A stretch of DNA of 64,000 bases from Tetragonia tetragonoides (taxonomy: Eukaryota; Streptophyta; Magnoliopsida; Caryophyllales; Aizoaceae). The stretch spans positions 30,726,001 to 30,790,000 of the forward strand of contig CM076149.1 in NCBI GenBank assembly GCA_038025085.1, written 5' to 3'. The number at the start of each line of letters is the position of its first letter. Position 1 is the stretch's first letter. A program made the translations under genes and the position numbers. The notes under the pieces were generated by a model. That model had not been told where the DNA came from. It worked only from the letters and a program-made list of their open reading frames with translations, and did not search any database. Below are positions 1 to 10,690 of the stretch, in pieces.

Positions 1-3000
1 ATGTTGTAAGTGAAGAATCTGGTTCCGTGAATCTTCATCAAGCTCGCAATGCTCCTGGACTTGCATCTACATTAGATCTAGATTCAAAAGTGCAAACTTA
101 TGTAGTCGCAGACAAATCAGAAGGTTTAAAGCGTCATTTCAATGGTTTTACTGGGTCATTTTTCTTATCTGATGGTAACTACCAGTTCCTTAGCTCTCTT
201 ACTAATGACTCAGAAGTTCCGAGAATTGTGATTATTGACCCGATCTCCCAGCAGCATTACGTCTTCCCTGACATGGCAAATTTCAGTTTTTCTTCTATAT
301 CAAGTTTCATTGACGGATTTCTTAATGGAACTCTTATTTCTCATCAGCGTTCTGGACCTCAGCGAAACTCTTTTGAAATGCCACATCCCCCATTTGTCAA
401 TCTTGATTTTCATGAAAAAGATTCTATACCTTGTGTTACAGCTGAGACATTGTCTGAGTTTGTTCTTGGTTCTAGTCAACTCAATGCTCAACATGTAACC
501 AATGCTTGTCAGAAGGATGTAGTGGTGCTTTTCAGTAGTAGTTGGTGCGGATTTTGTCAGAGAATGGAATTTGTTGTTCGTGAAGTATACCGAGCGTTAA
601 AAGGCTACATGAATATGGTGAAGAGTGAATCAACAAGCAAGGAGTTGTTTTCAAAAGGTAAGTATTTTTCTTGCTATAGATATATGTTCAAGCTTTTTTG
701 TTTGTCTTGAGGTCATCAATCTATTTTTCTTTTATAATGGGAATAAAAAAAGTCTATGTTTGAATTAATAATCAATAATAGCAACCCTGAGGGGGTAGCT
801 CAACTGATAAGACATCTGAGAAATATTCCAGAGGTCCCAGGTTCGAGTCCTCTCAGCACTGGAGGTTTTACCGATCGTTAACTTCAGGGCCCATGGGATT
901 AGTCAAGGAAAACTTGGACACCCATGTTATCAAAAAAAAAAAAATCAATAATAGCATTCCTAATTAGTGGTATATTCATAAAGCCCACGTAAATTTATTT
1001 TTCAGTCAAAGAGTGACAGAACTTCCGATTGAATCCAGAATTATGCATAATCTTTGCCGTCATAAATAATGGTGAAAGATAACTTTTTGTTGGAGATTTT
1101 CGTTAGATGACTGAAGTGGAAGGCCAATTTATATTGTAGATTTTTCAATGTACAGCACAAAACTCTCACAATGAGATAGGAAAAGATTCTAATAGAAAGC
1201 GAAACACACACACTCACACAATGCCGAGAGACTAATGAGCACTTAACTTGCACTGTCCTTTTCGTATTGAGTGTTTGGCAGCCATTGTGTTTGGAATTTT
1301 TTGGGGAATGTTGGGTTTGTCATGGAACTTTGCTGGGAATTTTCAGATTGGGTACAGAGGCTCCGGATTTAGAAAGGATGGCCAAGGTCCTTACGAGGTA
1401 TGAGATGTTCACCTAGGTCTGGCGCATTTGGGCGTGGAGGAAAAATTCGGGGGTTTCCAGGATCAGTTTCTGCTGGAGGATTTGGTGCGCGATAAAGTAG
1501 TTTGCTTAGTTGTGGGTCTTTGCCCATACTATTATCCCCGAAATTTTGGTGTCAAAGTACAGTGAGAATGCGGGATTAGCGAGCTGTATTGTTTTGATTG
1601 CTCTATTGGAGGACTTCTTGGCCTTCCCTTGGAAGTTGGAACTGCTGTGTTATTAATGCCAATTTTTTGTTTATTTGGATAACTTGGGTATCCATGCTTT
1701 GCTTGACTAATCCCGTGGGCCCTGAAGTTAACGAAAAGAAAAAACTCTAGTGGCCCTAAGGGGACTCGAACCTGGGACCTTTGGAATAGATTGCAGAGGT
1801 CTTACCGACTGAGCTCAATTGGGGTTTGTTTCTAATACACTTACTCTTTATCTAATGAACACCCAAAATACCTTTCTCACTTTGTGCTAATCTGCACAGA
1901 CACCCATTCTCTTCATTTTTTTTCCCATTGAACAACAAGCCCCAAGCATTGAAAATAAGGGCAGTACAGACTATATCCTAACTTTCATTTTTGCTGATGA
2001 TTACTGTCCATGGTCATTTAGTAAAATACTTCTCCAGCAGTAAGAATCTTCATTCCATCTTGTGAACTGGCTCTTATTTTTTCAAGTTTAATTGTGGTTC
2101 ATGTAGTTTAGGATTTTGTGAGATAAGGTATTGTGGTATGGTATACATTTCAAGTTTATTTTGTGTTCTACGTTTATTCAAGAGCATTTACAAGTCTTTA
2201 AATCAACTTACTTTCTCACATTTTGTAAAAATGTTTGACAAACTTGACTAGAGTTTGATTTTGTAACAGATGACTTGAACGATGTTATTACAAAGTTGCC
2301 AGCATTTTATTCAATTGATTGCACTTTGAATGAGTGTGGACGGATCCTCAAATCAGTGGGTCAAGTAAGCTCCCTATGCTTTGAATTATTCTCTCTAGTT
2401 GCTCTATCTAATTGGTAATTGCTTATGGAAGTAAAGTACTACGCTATTATTCGTTTTGGATATTAATTGGTCCTATATTTCCTTTTTATTCAATTGGTAA
2501 TTGATATTAATTTGCTGCTTCCAGCTAATCAACACACTATGCTTCAGGTAAAAAGAATATGCTTAGTTTGGTTGCAGTCACCTTCATTTTTGTTTTAAAA
2601 TATTTTTTGACTTGTTGATAATAATCGGCCCACCCAGCCCTACCGATGCTGGACAAAATAATTGAATGAGGGAATCATTTTTGGGGGGGTAACCGTGAGC
2701 CTAGTCTAACTCATCCATAGTGGATGAGCTGATATCATTGGTTTCCATCTCATTCCTGATCGACTAGGGAGTGAGGTGCCACCCTGATTAACACAGTGTG
2801 AACCAAGAGCTCAAGGACTGCAATGACCTTTATTTGACCAAGCACGAGTTTTCCCTTTCAACTTTATTTAAACCTTTTTTCCCTGACCCTTGATGGTATG
2901 TTACAATCTAAAAGAAGTAAGAAAAGAAGTTTGTATTGTCTGAGTAAAATGTTCTTTCTGGTGTGTCAAAATTTGCAGAGGGAAGTTTATCCAACCCTAC

Positions 3001-6000
3001 TTCTATTCCCAGCAAAGACGAAGACTGCTATCCCTTATGAAGGAGATATAATGGTCAAAGACATTATAAAATTTATAGCTAACCATGGGAGTACTTCTCA
3101 ACATCTTGCCAAGCAGAAAGGTATGTATAGTTTATTTTTATTTTGCATCAGGCCTTGTTTTACATACTCCCGCCATCCCTCTTTAAACTTCCTACTTGGT
3201 TTTTCACGGTCTCCAATGTGGTTCTTTGACCATTAATATCTTTAAAAATAGGGTTTTTTGCCTAAAACTACCTTCGGTTTAGCACTTTTTGAAAAAAACT
3301 ACCTTACTTTCGCGATTTTGTCAAAAACTACCTTGTTTCCAGTTTTTTTTGCGAAAGACTACCATTTGACGGAAAAATGACTAACGGGGTTAACTTTGAG
3401 TGTAAAATACCATATTACCCCTCACTTAAGTTAGTTGACTGAGTCAAAATCATTTCCCTCTCTTTACCCCCTTTTATTTTCCCCCCCTTTTATTTCCCCC
3501 CCTTTTTTCCCCTATTATTTCCCCCCATTTTTTCCCCATTCTCTCTCCTCGATTTCTCACTCCCTACTAGCTCTGTTCCTCTATCAAACAAACATGAGCA
3601 CCAATTGCTACACTTGCTTTTATTTATTTGGATGAGTGAATGCTAAAAATTTGCATAACCTCCACTCAAATTAAAAAAAAAAAAAGAAAACTCTTGGCTC
3701 TTTGACATGGCCGAGATCATTGTCATGAAATACAAGGTGTCCAGAAGAGTAGCAATGGGGTAAAAATGCAGTGGAGATGCAGGGTATCGCCATTCGCCCT
3801 GTACCTCTAGCTCGGTTGAAGGCGTTGATGAAGTTGACCATTGTTCCTCTTTTCTTCACTGCCATCACCCACACCAACCACCAAAAGAACAGCAAAAATC
3901 AAGACAAAGTTGACCATTGTTCCTCTTTTCTTCACCTTCAATGAAAAAGAGTTGTTTGAGAAATTCAATAATAAAACCCAACTCTGTGGATTTCAATTGT
4001 AAAACCCTAAATCCCTGAATAATACAATCGATTTGAAAACCATAAAACTTTAAGAAATTGCGTGTTTGATGCTTTCAAATGTGTACGAATTTGAACTGCA
4101 GGTTACATGTGGGCAAGCTTCTTTAACGTTTTACAGGGAAGGGGATGATTGAAAAATGGAGAGGAATAGAGTGAGGAAGCTTCGTAAAAATGGTGGGACG
4201 AAAAACCCCCAAATTTGATGACGAAAAGGGGATCGATCAAAGAAACGGTAAAGGGGGTTTTAAGTTAGAATTGAAAATGAGCAGAGCACGATTTCATGGA
4301 GAATTGAATTTCTTATTTTAGTGTTTGCATTTGTTTGGTGGGGTACTGGGGGTGTGAGCATTTCATTTTTTGACAGATGTTTCTGGGCACTGGGAGAGAA
4401 GGTTTCATGGAGATTTATTTTTCTGGTGTAAACTTGCTATGGAGGGACGATAATTATGAATGGGTTGAGGTGGGAAGTGAATCAATGGATGTTGGAAGGA
4501 TGGAGAAAGAAGAGATTCAAAATTGAAGTGACTGTCTGCCCTTCTTCCCGCTGTATGAGACTGTCTGCCCAAAATACTCGAAGAAAATGCAAGGTCGTTT
4601 AAAACTGTCAGTAAGGCAAAAAAGAAAAAAGAAAAGAGAAAATGGAGATGCGGGGTATCGATCTCCATACCTCTCGCATGCTAAGCGAGCGCTCTACCAT
4701 CTGAGCTACATCCCCTGATTGGTAATCTAAATGAATAAAAAGATGATGTTCGAATATCTCTTGTTTCCTTCATGTTTTGATAAATAAAGAGGGCACGTGT
4801 TTTTGGTTCATAAATGAGGGGTATTATGGTCAAATCAAGTTGTTCACACCCAAAGTTAACCCCGTTAGTCATTTCTCCGTCAAATGGTAGTCTTTCGCAA
4901 AAAAAACTGGAAACAAGGTAGTTTTTCACAAAATCGCGAAAGTAAGGTAGTTTTTTTCAAAAAGTGCTAAACCGAAGGTAGTTTTAGGCAAAAAACCCTT
5001 AAAAATATACAAAGTCAAATGTGTAAAAATTTGATAATTTGAAAATACATTTCAAAAGGAACCTAATGCATATACTTTCAAATCATAACTCATAGAGAGT
5101 TTTTATATATTTAGGGTCAAAGTTTACAAAGTTTGACCTCAAAAAAGCAAGTAGAAGTTTAAAGAGGGACGGAGGGAGTATTAATGATCCTGTTTTTGTT
5201 CTTTGGTTTCTGATTCTAATCTTACTCAAGATCTGCAATACATATTGGCCATTTTGTCTACATGGCCGTGCTATAATCCACTAGTTCTGATTGGAGCGTA
5301 ATTGCTTCCTCCCTTAGGAGCCATTGATTCATCAAAACCGTTGCGTGTCCCTTTCCTTTAATGATAGTGCTTTGGGGTTGAACTGCTGTTTTATTATAGA
5401 GGATGATAATTCTTCAACTCTCCATGCCCTTGATGGTATGTTACAGTTCTTTTCCAGGGCTGTTGAACACAGACATGGCATCAATTACCTTAAGCAACAG
5501 CACCACACAAACAACAGCCACTCCTCCGACTCTGACATTCAGTACTGTGTTGTTTTAATTAAGAGTGACTGATCCAAGGTCTAGATTCGAAGAAATGGAG
5601 GACTTCATCTTAAACACCCATGTACTAGTCCACCTTCCACCAAACAATTCTTATGTCATCATCCGTCCTAACAGTACATGGACCAACATTCCTATGAGAG
5701 AATTTTTTAGATAAAGAAAAAGATTTTATTAATAAGAATCAATGTACATTAAATCAGAGGACAAGGTATCCTCTATCTATAAAACCATTTACAAAGTGGC
5801 CCACATCCGTTGAATCTCTGAAATAGTATAATCCCGAAAAGCCCCAGCAGTTCTAACCCACAAAGAAGCTAAGTAGGTTGCCTTCTCCCACAGTATCATT
5901 GGACATTCATATGAGAGAATTAGTCCAACTAATGACAAAGGAAGCCACATTGTCCAACCTATTTAGTATACGTAGCCATAGTGTACAGACATACATGCAG

Positions 6001-7316
6001 CCAACCCTCATAGCTCTCATGCGCTGACCTACATGTAACTATCCGATATGAGACAATACTGATAGGTATACAACAAAGCTCCTATGCCTCCTCATTACAA
6101 CCATGCTATAAGGCTAGCTCCTCTATCCACACCTCTTTTTTTTAGCTAGAATAATATGAATATTGACCCCCCCCCCCCCCCCCCAAAAAAAATATACGAT
6201 TGGCACCTTAGTAGGTTTAAATCTCTTATTGTGCTCTTCTAAGTCCTTACCCTGGCGTTGAAGTATTGAACACCCCTTTATTGGAGAACAACCTCTGGTG
6301 TAAGGTCTCATATCCTCTACAGCTGGCTTCTGAGATTCCTCTTTCTTTGTCAACATGTACCTCTTCTGATAAACAGAACCCTAATCTTTATTCAATTGAA
6401 AGCAAAGATCCACGTTGCGAAAGCTGTTCAGTGTCAACTCTTAACTCTTACCTCTTACTAGTCCTCAACTCCTCATCTGCCCGCTAGGTACTACGAAATC
6501 TCTGCCAAAACATGAAATTGTGATGTTCATGTTGAACTTTTTTTCTTAACTTGTTCTGGCCTAAATTGGAAACTTCATTTATTATTGTTTGTCTTATCCT
6601 TAAAAATGTAATTAAGCCTATGAAGCAGATGTGATTTCGTCCTCATGCGTATTGTTTTTTTCATAGGAACATTATGGACTGATGAGGAAGAGAGAGACAG
6701 ACATGACAGCAAACTCAAAGATGCATTTATGAGTAGAGGTAATAAGGAAACTGCAAATGAGAAGGATCAGCAATTTGGATCCCTTTTGGAAAATGAAAAG
6801 TTGCAAAATGTATTTATGTCCAAGCTTAATGAACAAGTACCACGGAGCATTGCTGTTGGCTTGTTTCTCACTGCCACCAATGTTCATGGATTAAATCCAT
6901 TCAATGAAGCCAGCATCCTCATAGTGGCTGCGGATCATGGTTTGGGGTTTCAAGGTCTGATAGTTAATAAGCCTATCAGCTGGGATTCTGTATCTGAATT
7001 TGAAGATGTTAAACTGCTCAAAGAGGCTCCACTTTCATTTGGGGGACCAGTAATACATGAAGGGTTGCCTCTTGCTTCCTTAACCAAGAGTCCTTCAAAG
7101 GATAATTATCCACAAGTTCTACCTGGTGTCTATTTTGTCGATCAATTGGCAACAATCAACGTAATTGAGCAGATTAAGGCAGGGAATCAATCTGCTACTG
7201 ATTATTGGTTCTTCTGGGGCTACTCCGGCTGGAGCCAGGACCAGCTTATTGGCGAGATAGCTGGAGGAGCATGGAGTCTCCATGAGGCGAACATAGAAGG
7301 CTTGCAGTGGCCGTGA
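1..7316 (+). CDS. Thioredoxin-fold + UPF0301/AlgH-domain protein, 5'-partial, four exons
   Basis: Exons are 1-657 (open from the window edge), 2270-2364, 2979-3120 and 6667-7316. All three introns are GT-AG, and phases 1, 0, 1 join into one frame of 513 residues ending in TGA at 7314-7316. Exon 1 carries a thioredoxin-like segment (VVVLFSSSWCGFCQ) whose CxxC codons lie at 543-557. Exons 2-3 continue the fold (KLPAFYSIDCTLNECG, REVYPTLLLFPA). Exon 4 is a UPF0301/AlgH (DUF179) domain, with ILIVAADHGLGFQGLIVNKP, SFGGPV, VLPGVYFVDQ and WFFWGYSGWSQDQL. This domain order matches a plant family I recall from Arabidopsis (At3g19780-like), of uncharacterised function. The CxxC suggests redox or disulfide activity; this is inference. 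The true start lies upstream of the window, so the GTG at 27 is not a start. Introns 1 and 3 are swollen by transposons, yet the coding frame is clean, so the gene is probably active. Confidence 0.85.
784..943 (+). mobile_element. tRNA-derived SINE in intron 1
   Basis: The 5' part looks like a tRNA gene, with an A-box-like GGTAGCTCAACTG and a B box (AGGTTCGAGTCC), but no cloverleaf closes. An unrelated body and a poly(A) run of about 12 follow. The element is flanked by a 13-bp target-site duplication, ATCAATAATAGCA, at 771-783 and 944-956. This marks it as a retroposed SINE and not a tRNA gene. Confidence 0.85.
1661..1825 (-). mobile_element. SINE of the same family, inverted, in intron 1
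   Basis: On the minus strand this repeats the tRNA-like head (GAGCTCAGTCGGTAAGACC), the B box (AGGTTCGAGTCCCC) and the body motif GTTAACTTCAGGGCCCA of the SINE at 784-943. The tail is A-rich but interrupted, and no clear target-site duplication remains, so it looks older. Together the two copies form an inverted pair about 720 bp apart inside intron 1. Confidence 0.75.
2365..2978 (+). other. Intron 2 of the thioredoxin/UPF0301 gene
   Basis: Intron of 614 bp with GT at 2365 and AG at 2977-2978. A G-rich patch at about 2683-2690 begins an unclassified middle stretch. I see no open frame or element termini in it. Confidence 0.7.
3772..3809 (-). pseudogene. tRNA-Ala 3'-half relic inside the MULE
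   Basis: The minus strand matches the T-arm and acceptor end of the tRNA-Ala at 4643-4715: both share TGGAGATGC, then GGGTATCG and CCTCT on the plus strand. The middle is changed, and no anticodon or D arm can be found. Confidence 0.5.
4643..4715 (-). tRNA. tRNA-Ala (AGC), carried inside the MULE
   Basis: The minus strand gives a 73-nt cloverleaf. The acceptor pairs GGGGATG with CATCTCC plus discriminator A. The D arm begins TAGCTCAGATGG (A box). The anticodon stem pairs CTCGC with GCGAG around the loop TTAGCAT, giving anticodon AGC. The T loop lies in GATCGATACC (B box). One T-stem pair is an A-C mismatch and another is a T-G wobble. There is no intron and no encoded CCA, as normal for plant tRNA genes. 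Both internal RNA polymerase III boxes are intact, so transcription is plausible, but the T-stem mismatch could mean a decaying copy. It lies between the TIRs of the Mutator-like element, so it was probably captured. Confidence 0.75.
5318..5435 (+). other. Exon-like open stretch in intron 3 (possible alternative exon)
   Basis: It is preceded by a pyrimidine-rich acceptor ending CTTAG at 5317 and followed by the donor GTATGT at 5436. The 118 nt between read open (IHQNRCVSLSFNDSAL and onward to LHALDG), with a stop codon immediately upstream at 5315-5317. Its phases (0 in, 1 out) equal those of exon 3 (2979-3120). It could therefore replace exon 3 in frame but could not follow it. I do not recognise the peptide. 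It may be a real alternative exon, a captured fragment or chance. Confidence 0.3.
5705..5909 (-). mobile_element. 5'-truncated LINE, 3' end only
   Basis: The minus strand encodes the last ~32 residues of a LINE-type protein tail (EKATYLASLWVRTAG, EIQRMWATL, stop), then a short 3' UTR with AATAAAATC and an A-rich end. A 12-bp duplication, TATGAGAGAATT, flanks it at 5693-5704 and 5910-5921. It lies in intron 3. Confidence 0.7.
6167..6193. repeat. Homopolymer C18 then A9
   Basis: A run of 18 C is directly followed by 9 A in intron 3. Such a tract is prone to slippage and sequencing error. The bases between it and exon 4 (6194-6666) show no recognisable feature. Confidence 0.8.
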
Positions 7317-8061
7317 AATCTAGAACCATGCACAACATAACAGAGATTTGAATCTTCGGAGAGGGAGCAGTCATGTTCGGGATGAATTCTGTGACACCTG
7401 AATCAAGGGGTGGGCCTTTTGGCTGGCTTCACATCGTGTATTACTGAGGCGACTTGATGTTGTTGGGTTGCTCTCCCCTTGGTACCTTCTACACTTGGTT
7501 TTGCGCCACAAGTGCTATGTTACGTTCTAATGGCAAGGTATGGGACTTGAATCCTACAGCTATCATAGGAGGGGTTGATGTAGATTGTAGTGTTTAAATA
7601 GGTTCATGAGCTTGCCCACCGTTTGAGCTAGTTAGCTAGTTTTTGTATCCTCTCTTACACACAGTCCTGTATCGTACATCCATAACTCTAGATCTTGTAA
7701 CCTTTACCTAGATTATAATGTATGTGAGGCTAAGTTCTTGGCTTTTGATGCTGGTTGAAGAAATTAAATTCTTTTGTCTGGATGATTTAGATGAAATTCC
7801 ATCTATAGATTCTCACAGTTAGTGCTCAAAATTACCAAGCTTAGACTTTTTGGCGGCAAAGCCAAGTAACATGAAGAGACTCATGGTGTATCGGTATGGC
7901 TACGGAGCCTATGGCTTATTTCGTGTACGACCTCAAATATTTGGTTTGACCCCATGGCCCCGGGTCAAGAATGCATTTTAACGCTCATCTCTTCTTATGC
8001 ATGCTAAATGTTTTAATGTATGCTAAATTAGTGTTAACGCTCATCTCTTTGCACTTTGGCC
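7317..8061 (+). other. 3' UTR and downstream flank of the thioredoxin/UPF0301 gene
   Basis: No open frame or repeat terminus is visible. The first ~450 bases after the stop are the likely 3' UTR. A weak poly(A)-signal-like AATTAAA lies near 7757, but no site can be fixed from sequence alone. Confidence 0.5.
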
Positions 8062-8531
8062 TAGGGGTGTAAACAAGACGAGTCGAGCCCGAGCCAGGCC
8101 TGGCTTGGGCTCGGCTCGGTTTGTTTTGTCTCGGCTCTAAGCTCGCCGAGCCGGAAAAATCAAAGCTCGGGCTCGGCTCGATGTAGACTCGCGGCTCGGC
8201 TCGGTTTGGCTCGGCTCAAATTCAAACTCATCAATACAAACGTAAGGAAAATTGATATAAAATACTTGCAATTGAATTTGACTATAATGATCTCTTGCAC
8301 GTTTTCATATAAAGAAAAAAAACCTTAAAAAAAAGAAATCTCTACAAATATTTAAATGGTTTTATTCGAATAGAGAGGAAACTTAACTGAATCGAGCCAA
8401 CCGAGCCGACCGAGCCGAGCCATAGTAGGCTCGGACTCGGCTCGGAAAGCATTCGAGCAGGCTCGGGCTCGGCTCGAACCGAACTCGAGCCGAGCTTTGA
8501 CCGAGTCGGCTCGACTCAGTTACACCCCTAA
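8062..8531. mobile_element. hAT-like MITE rich in GGCTCG repeats
   Basis: Termini TAGGGGTGTAA (8062-8072) and TTACACCCCTA (8520-8530) are inverted repeats. Flanking 8-mers CTTTGGCC (8054-8061) and GTTTGGCC (8532-8539) agree at 7 of 8 bases, as for a hAT 8-bp duplication. Both ends carry dense GGCTCG/CGAGCC repeats around an AT-rich centre. There is no coding capacity. Confidence 0.75.
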
Positions 8532-8539
8532 GTTTGGCC

Positions 8540-9188
8540 ATAATCAATATAGATATTATGTCGAATTACTTGTTTCAATGTCGAACTAGTTCTCGCCATC
8601 GCTTGTCATTTTTTTTCTTTCCGATAATTACACGATTTTATGACAAATAAAATGCACTATTATGATTGCACTGTATTAATTTTTTTTCAAACTTTTGTTT
8701 TTTTGATAGATCTTTTGTATTCGCATCAGCAAAATTACACAATGTACCCAGTCATGCATACTCAAATACTCATGGTGTATAGAACACACGCGTTGCACTC
8801 AACATAAGCTCAGAGAAACCCATTATGGGGTTCCCTGCCTTAAGATTACATAGAAAATTGTATACATTAGAAGTGATCTGAACTGAACGGTTGAATTCAA
8901 CACTACTAAATTAAAATGAACACTATTGATTTAAATTGAACCGTATTTTTAATGTGAGACAAGATGTATGTTTCTGAACTGAATACCATTAAACTGAATT
9001 AAACACCACTGAATTGAACCGACCATCACCACTGAATTGACACAAGACCACTGTGAAGTAAATTGAACTGACTGAAGAAGCTTTAAAAATACACTCTTAT
9101 CTCTTCCCTGTAGCTTAATTTGAGTTTAGTTGAATTCAGTTTAAATCTATTTACTTCAATTCAATTGATGTAGAAATTATTGTACATA
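8540..9188. other. AT-rich intergenic DNA
   Basis: Nothing coding is visible. Around 8876-9150 there is a low-complexity stretch rich in AACTGAA-like words, similar in composition to the Tourist MITE in the MLP intron, but I find no paired termini. Confidence 0.5.
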
Positions 9189-9545
9189 TAATTTTATCAA
9201 GTGACCATCTTCCATGTGACACATACTTGATAGACCAACAATTAATACTAGAAGTTATTTATCAAGAAATACAATAAATAGGTAACCTACTCTAGATCAT
9301 TTTGTAGGACAAAGTGGAACTCCCGTATGTCTCATTGAAAAAGTTTCCTCTATAATAACACCAAAATAGACTTTCCTCCGAAAAGCACGATGAGAGAGGA
9401 GAGATGAGAGAATCCTAGAGAGAGAAAGTGAGATGAGAGAATCCCCCCTCCCCCCGCCCAACCCGACAGCTCCTCTAGTTCCCAGCCGGTGGATGGTTTT
9501 GATTCTCTCTTCTCAGTTCTCCCTCCCCTGCTCCCAAACCCTTCA
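9189..9545 (+). repeat. ~357-bp direct repeat, copy 1
   Basis: It begins TAATTTTATCAAGTGA and ends CCCAAACCCTTCA. The copy at 10691-11045 is about 95% identical by eye. The first 57 bases of the ORF1 relic (9489-9545) fall inside this copy, so the repeat is the 5' UTR and start of a LINE. Confidence 0.85.
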
Positions 9546-10488
9546 ATCCCTATCCCTCACCACCACTCCAGCACCACCTCCCCACCAACCCCCCCCTCCT
9601 CCTCTGCCGCGCCTCCTGGTTCCACCATCTCCACCCTCCACCCTAACTCTTGCCGCTCAAAACTTGTAGCCTTCATTAATATCCCCTGTGCCTCCTCAGG
9701 ATCCTTTTGGCTAAACCTTTCTCCCATTTCCCTTCCCCATGCCTCCTCCCCACCTCCTTTGTCCAATCTCCCCTCAAATTCCACACCCATTCCCTTCATT
9801 CCTCTCTCTGTTGAAGAATGTATTGAGTTAAGCCAGCCTTGCTCCACTCCGTCATTTTTAAGGTTTTTGGTAAATCCTTTGATATTGATTTCCTTGGGAA
9901 AAGGCTCCAGGCTATCTGGAATCCAAAAGGCAAATTCGAACTTAAACCTGTAGGCAAAAGTTTCTATGTGGCTTGCAATGAAGCGGACTTCCAAAGGGTG
10001 GTCGTTGAAGGGCCATGGACAATTAATGGTTGTCACCTATATACTCGACTATGGGAACCACGATTCCAAGCCTCGAAAGCCTGCGTTGACAGAACTCCTG
10101 TGTGGATTCAACTGCCAAAACTACCAATTGAGTTATACAGGAAAGGCTTGGAAATAAATTGGGAAATCTCATCAAAATTGATATGCGTACTCTATCTGAT
10201 AATCTAGATAAATATTACCAAGGATCCACCGAAACATCTGCATTGAAAAAATTTTACAAGCCATTGAAAAAATTTTACAAGCCATTGAAATTCCTGAGTT
10301 TCGTTCCTAGTTGGTGTCATCTCTGTAATACTTTGGGTCACACGGCGGCGACTTGTGGTTGGCCACCCAATGTTGTATGGATGAGAACACCAGAGACAAA
10401 ATCACCCAAAAACAGCAAAAAAGCAACAGAAAAAGCTGCAGATGAAATAGAGGCAAAACAAAACTCCATAGAAGGTTGCCATGGGTGA
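9489..10488 (+). pseudogene. LINE ORF1 (DUF4283 + zinc knuckle), frameshifted
   Basis: Three frames join into one L1-type ORF1. A Pro/Ser-rich N-terminus reads from 9489 (MDGFDSLFSVLPPLLPN). A DUF4283 RNA-binding region follows from about 9839 (VIFKVFGKSFDIDFLGKRL, VVVEGPWTINGCHL, WIQLPKLPIELY). The zinc knuckle reads from about 10159 (WCHLCNTLGHTAATC). Frameshifts lie near 9838 and 10155. A 24-bp duplication near 10237-10287 makes KKFYKPLKKFYKPLK. It ends at 10488 with no ORF2 following, so it is dead. Confidence 0.75.
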
Positions 10489-10690
10489 ACAGAGGTCTTG
10501 TCAACAAGAGCTAAAAAGTGAAACAAAACAGAGTCAAGAAAAACTTGCTTAAAGTTAAACTTAGTTTAGGTGGAATAGGAAAGCAGGATCACAAGATCAA
10601 AATGCGAAAAAAGGTGCGGTTTCAAATGCTTATTTTTGGGGCTAGCAAAAGTAAAAGAACTGAGCTGGATCTTGGATCCTCTTTGGGCAG

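Larger units (their letters stand above)
3251..4998. mobile_element. Non-autonomous Mutator-like element (MULE) with ~148-bp TIRs
   Basis: Terminal inverted repeats cover about 3251-3398 and 4851-4998 and begin GGGTTTTTTGCCTAAAACTA; only a few mismatches are visible. The element is flanked by a perfect 9-bp duplication, TTAAAAATA, at 3242-3250 and 4999-5007. Long TIRs with a 9-bp duplication define Mutator-like elements. There is no transposase frame. The interior holds a C/T-rich stretch (about 3456-3550), a short direct duplication (AAGTTGACCATTGTTCCTC near 3833 and 3908), a tRNA-Ala gene and a relic of a second one. The near-identical TIRs suggest a fairly recent insertion. Confidence 0.9.
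3167..5178. mobile_element. Stowaway-type MITE split by a Mutator-like insertion
   Basis: The left terminus reads CTCCCGCCATCCCTCTTTAA and the right terminus is its near-perfect inverted match (ends GGGACGGAGGGAG). TA target-site duplications lie at 3165-3166 and 5179-5180. These are Tc1/mariner-type Stowaway hallmarks. The MITE's own sequence is only 3167-3250 plus 5008-5178; the rest is the Mutator-like element. It lies inside intron 3 of the thioredoxin/UPF0301 gene. Confidence 0.85.

Noticed and set aside
235..498. Overlapping frames inside exon 1 on both strands
   Set aside because: Shadows of the thioredoxin-like exon; the spliced frame with the CxxC motif explains the region.
784..860. 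tRNA gene in intron 1
   Set aside because: A- and B-box-like motifs are present, but no acceptor stem closes, and the unit has a poly(A) tail and a 13-bp duplication, so it is a SINE.
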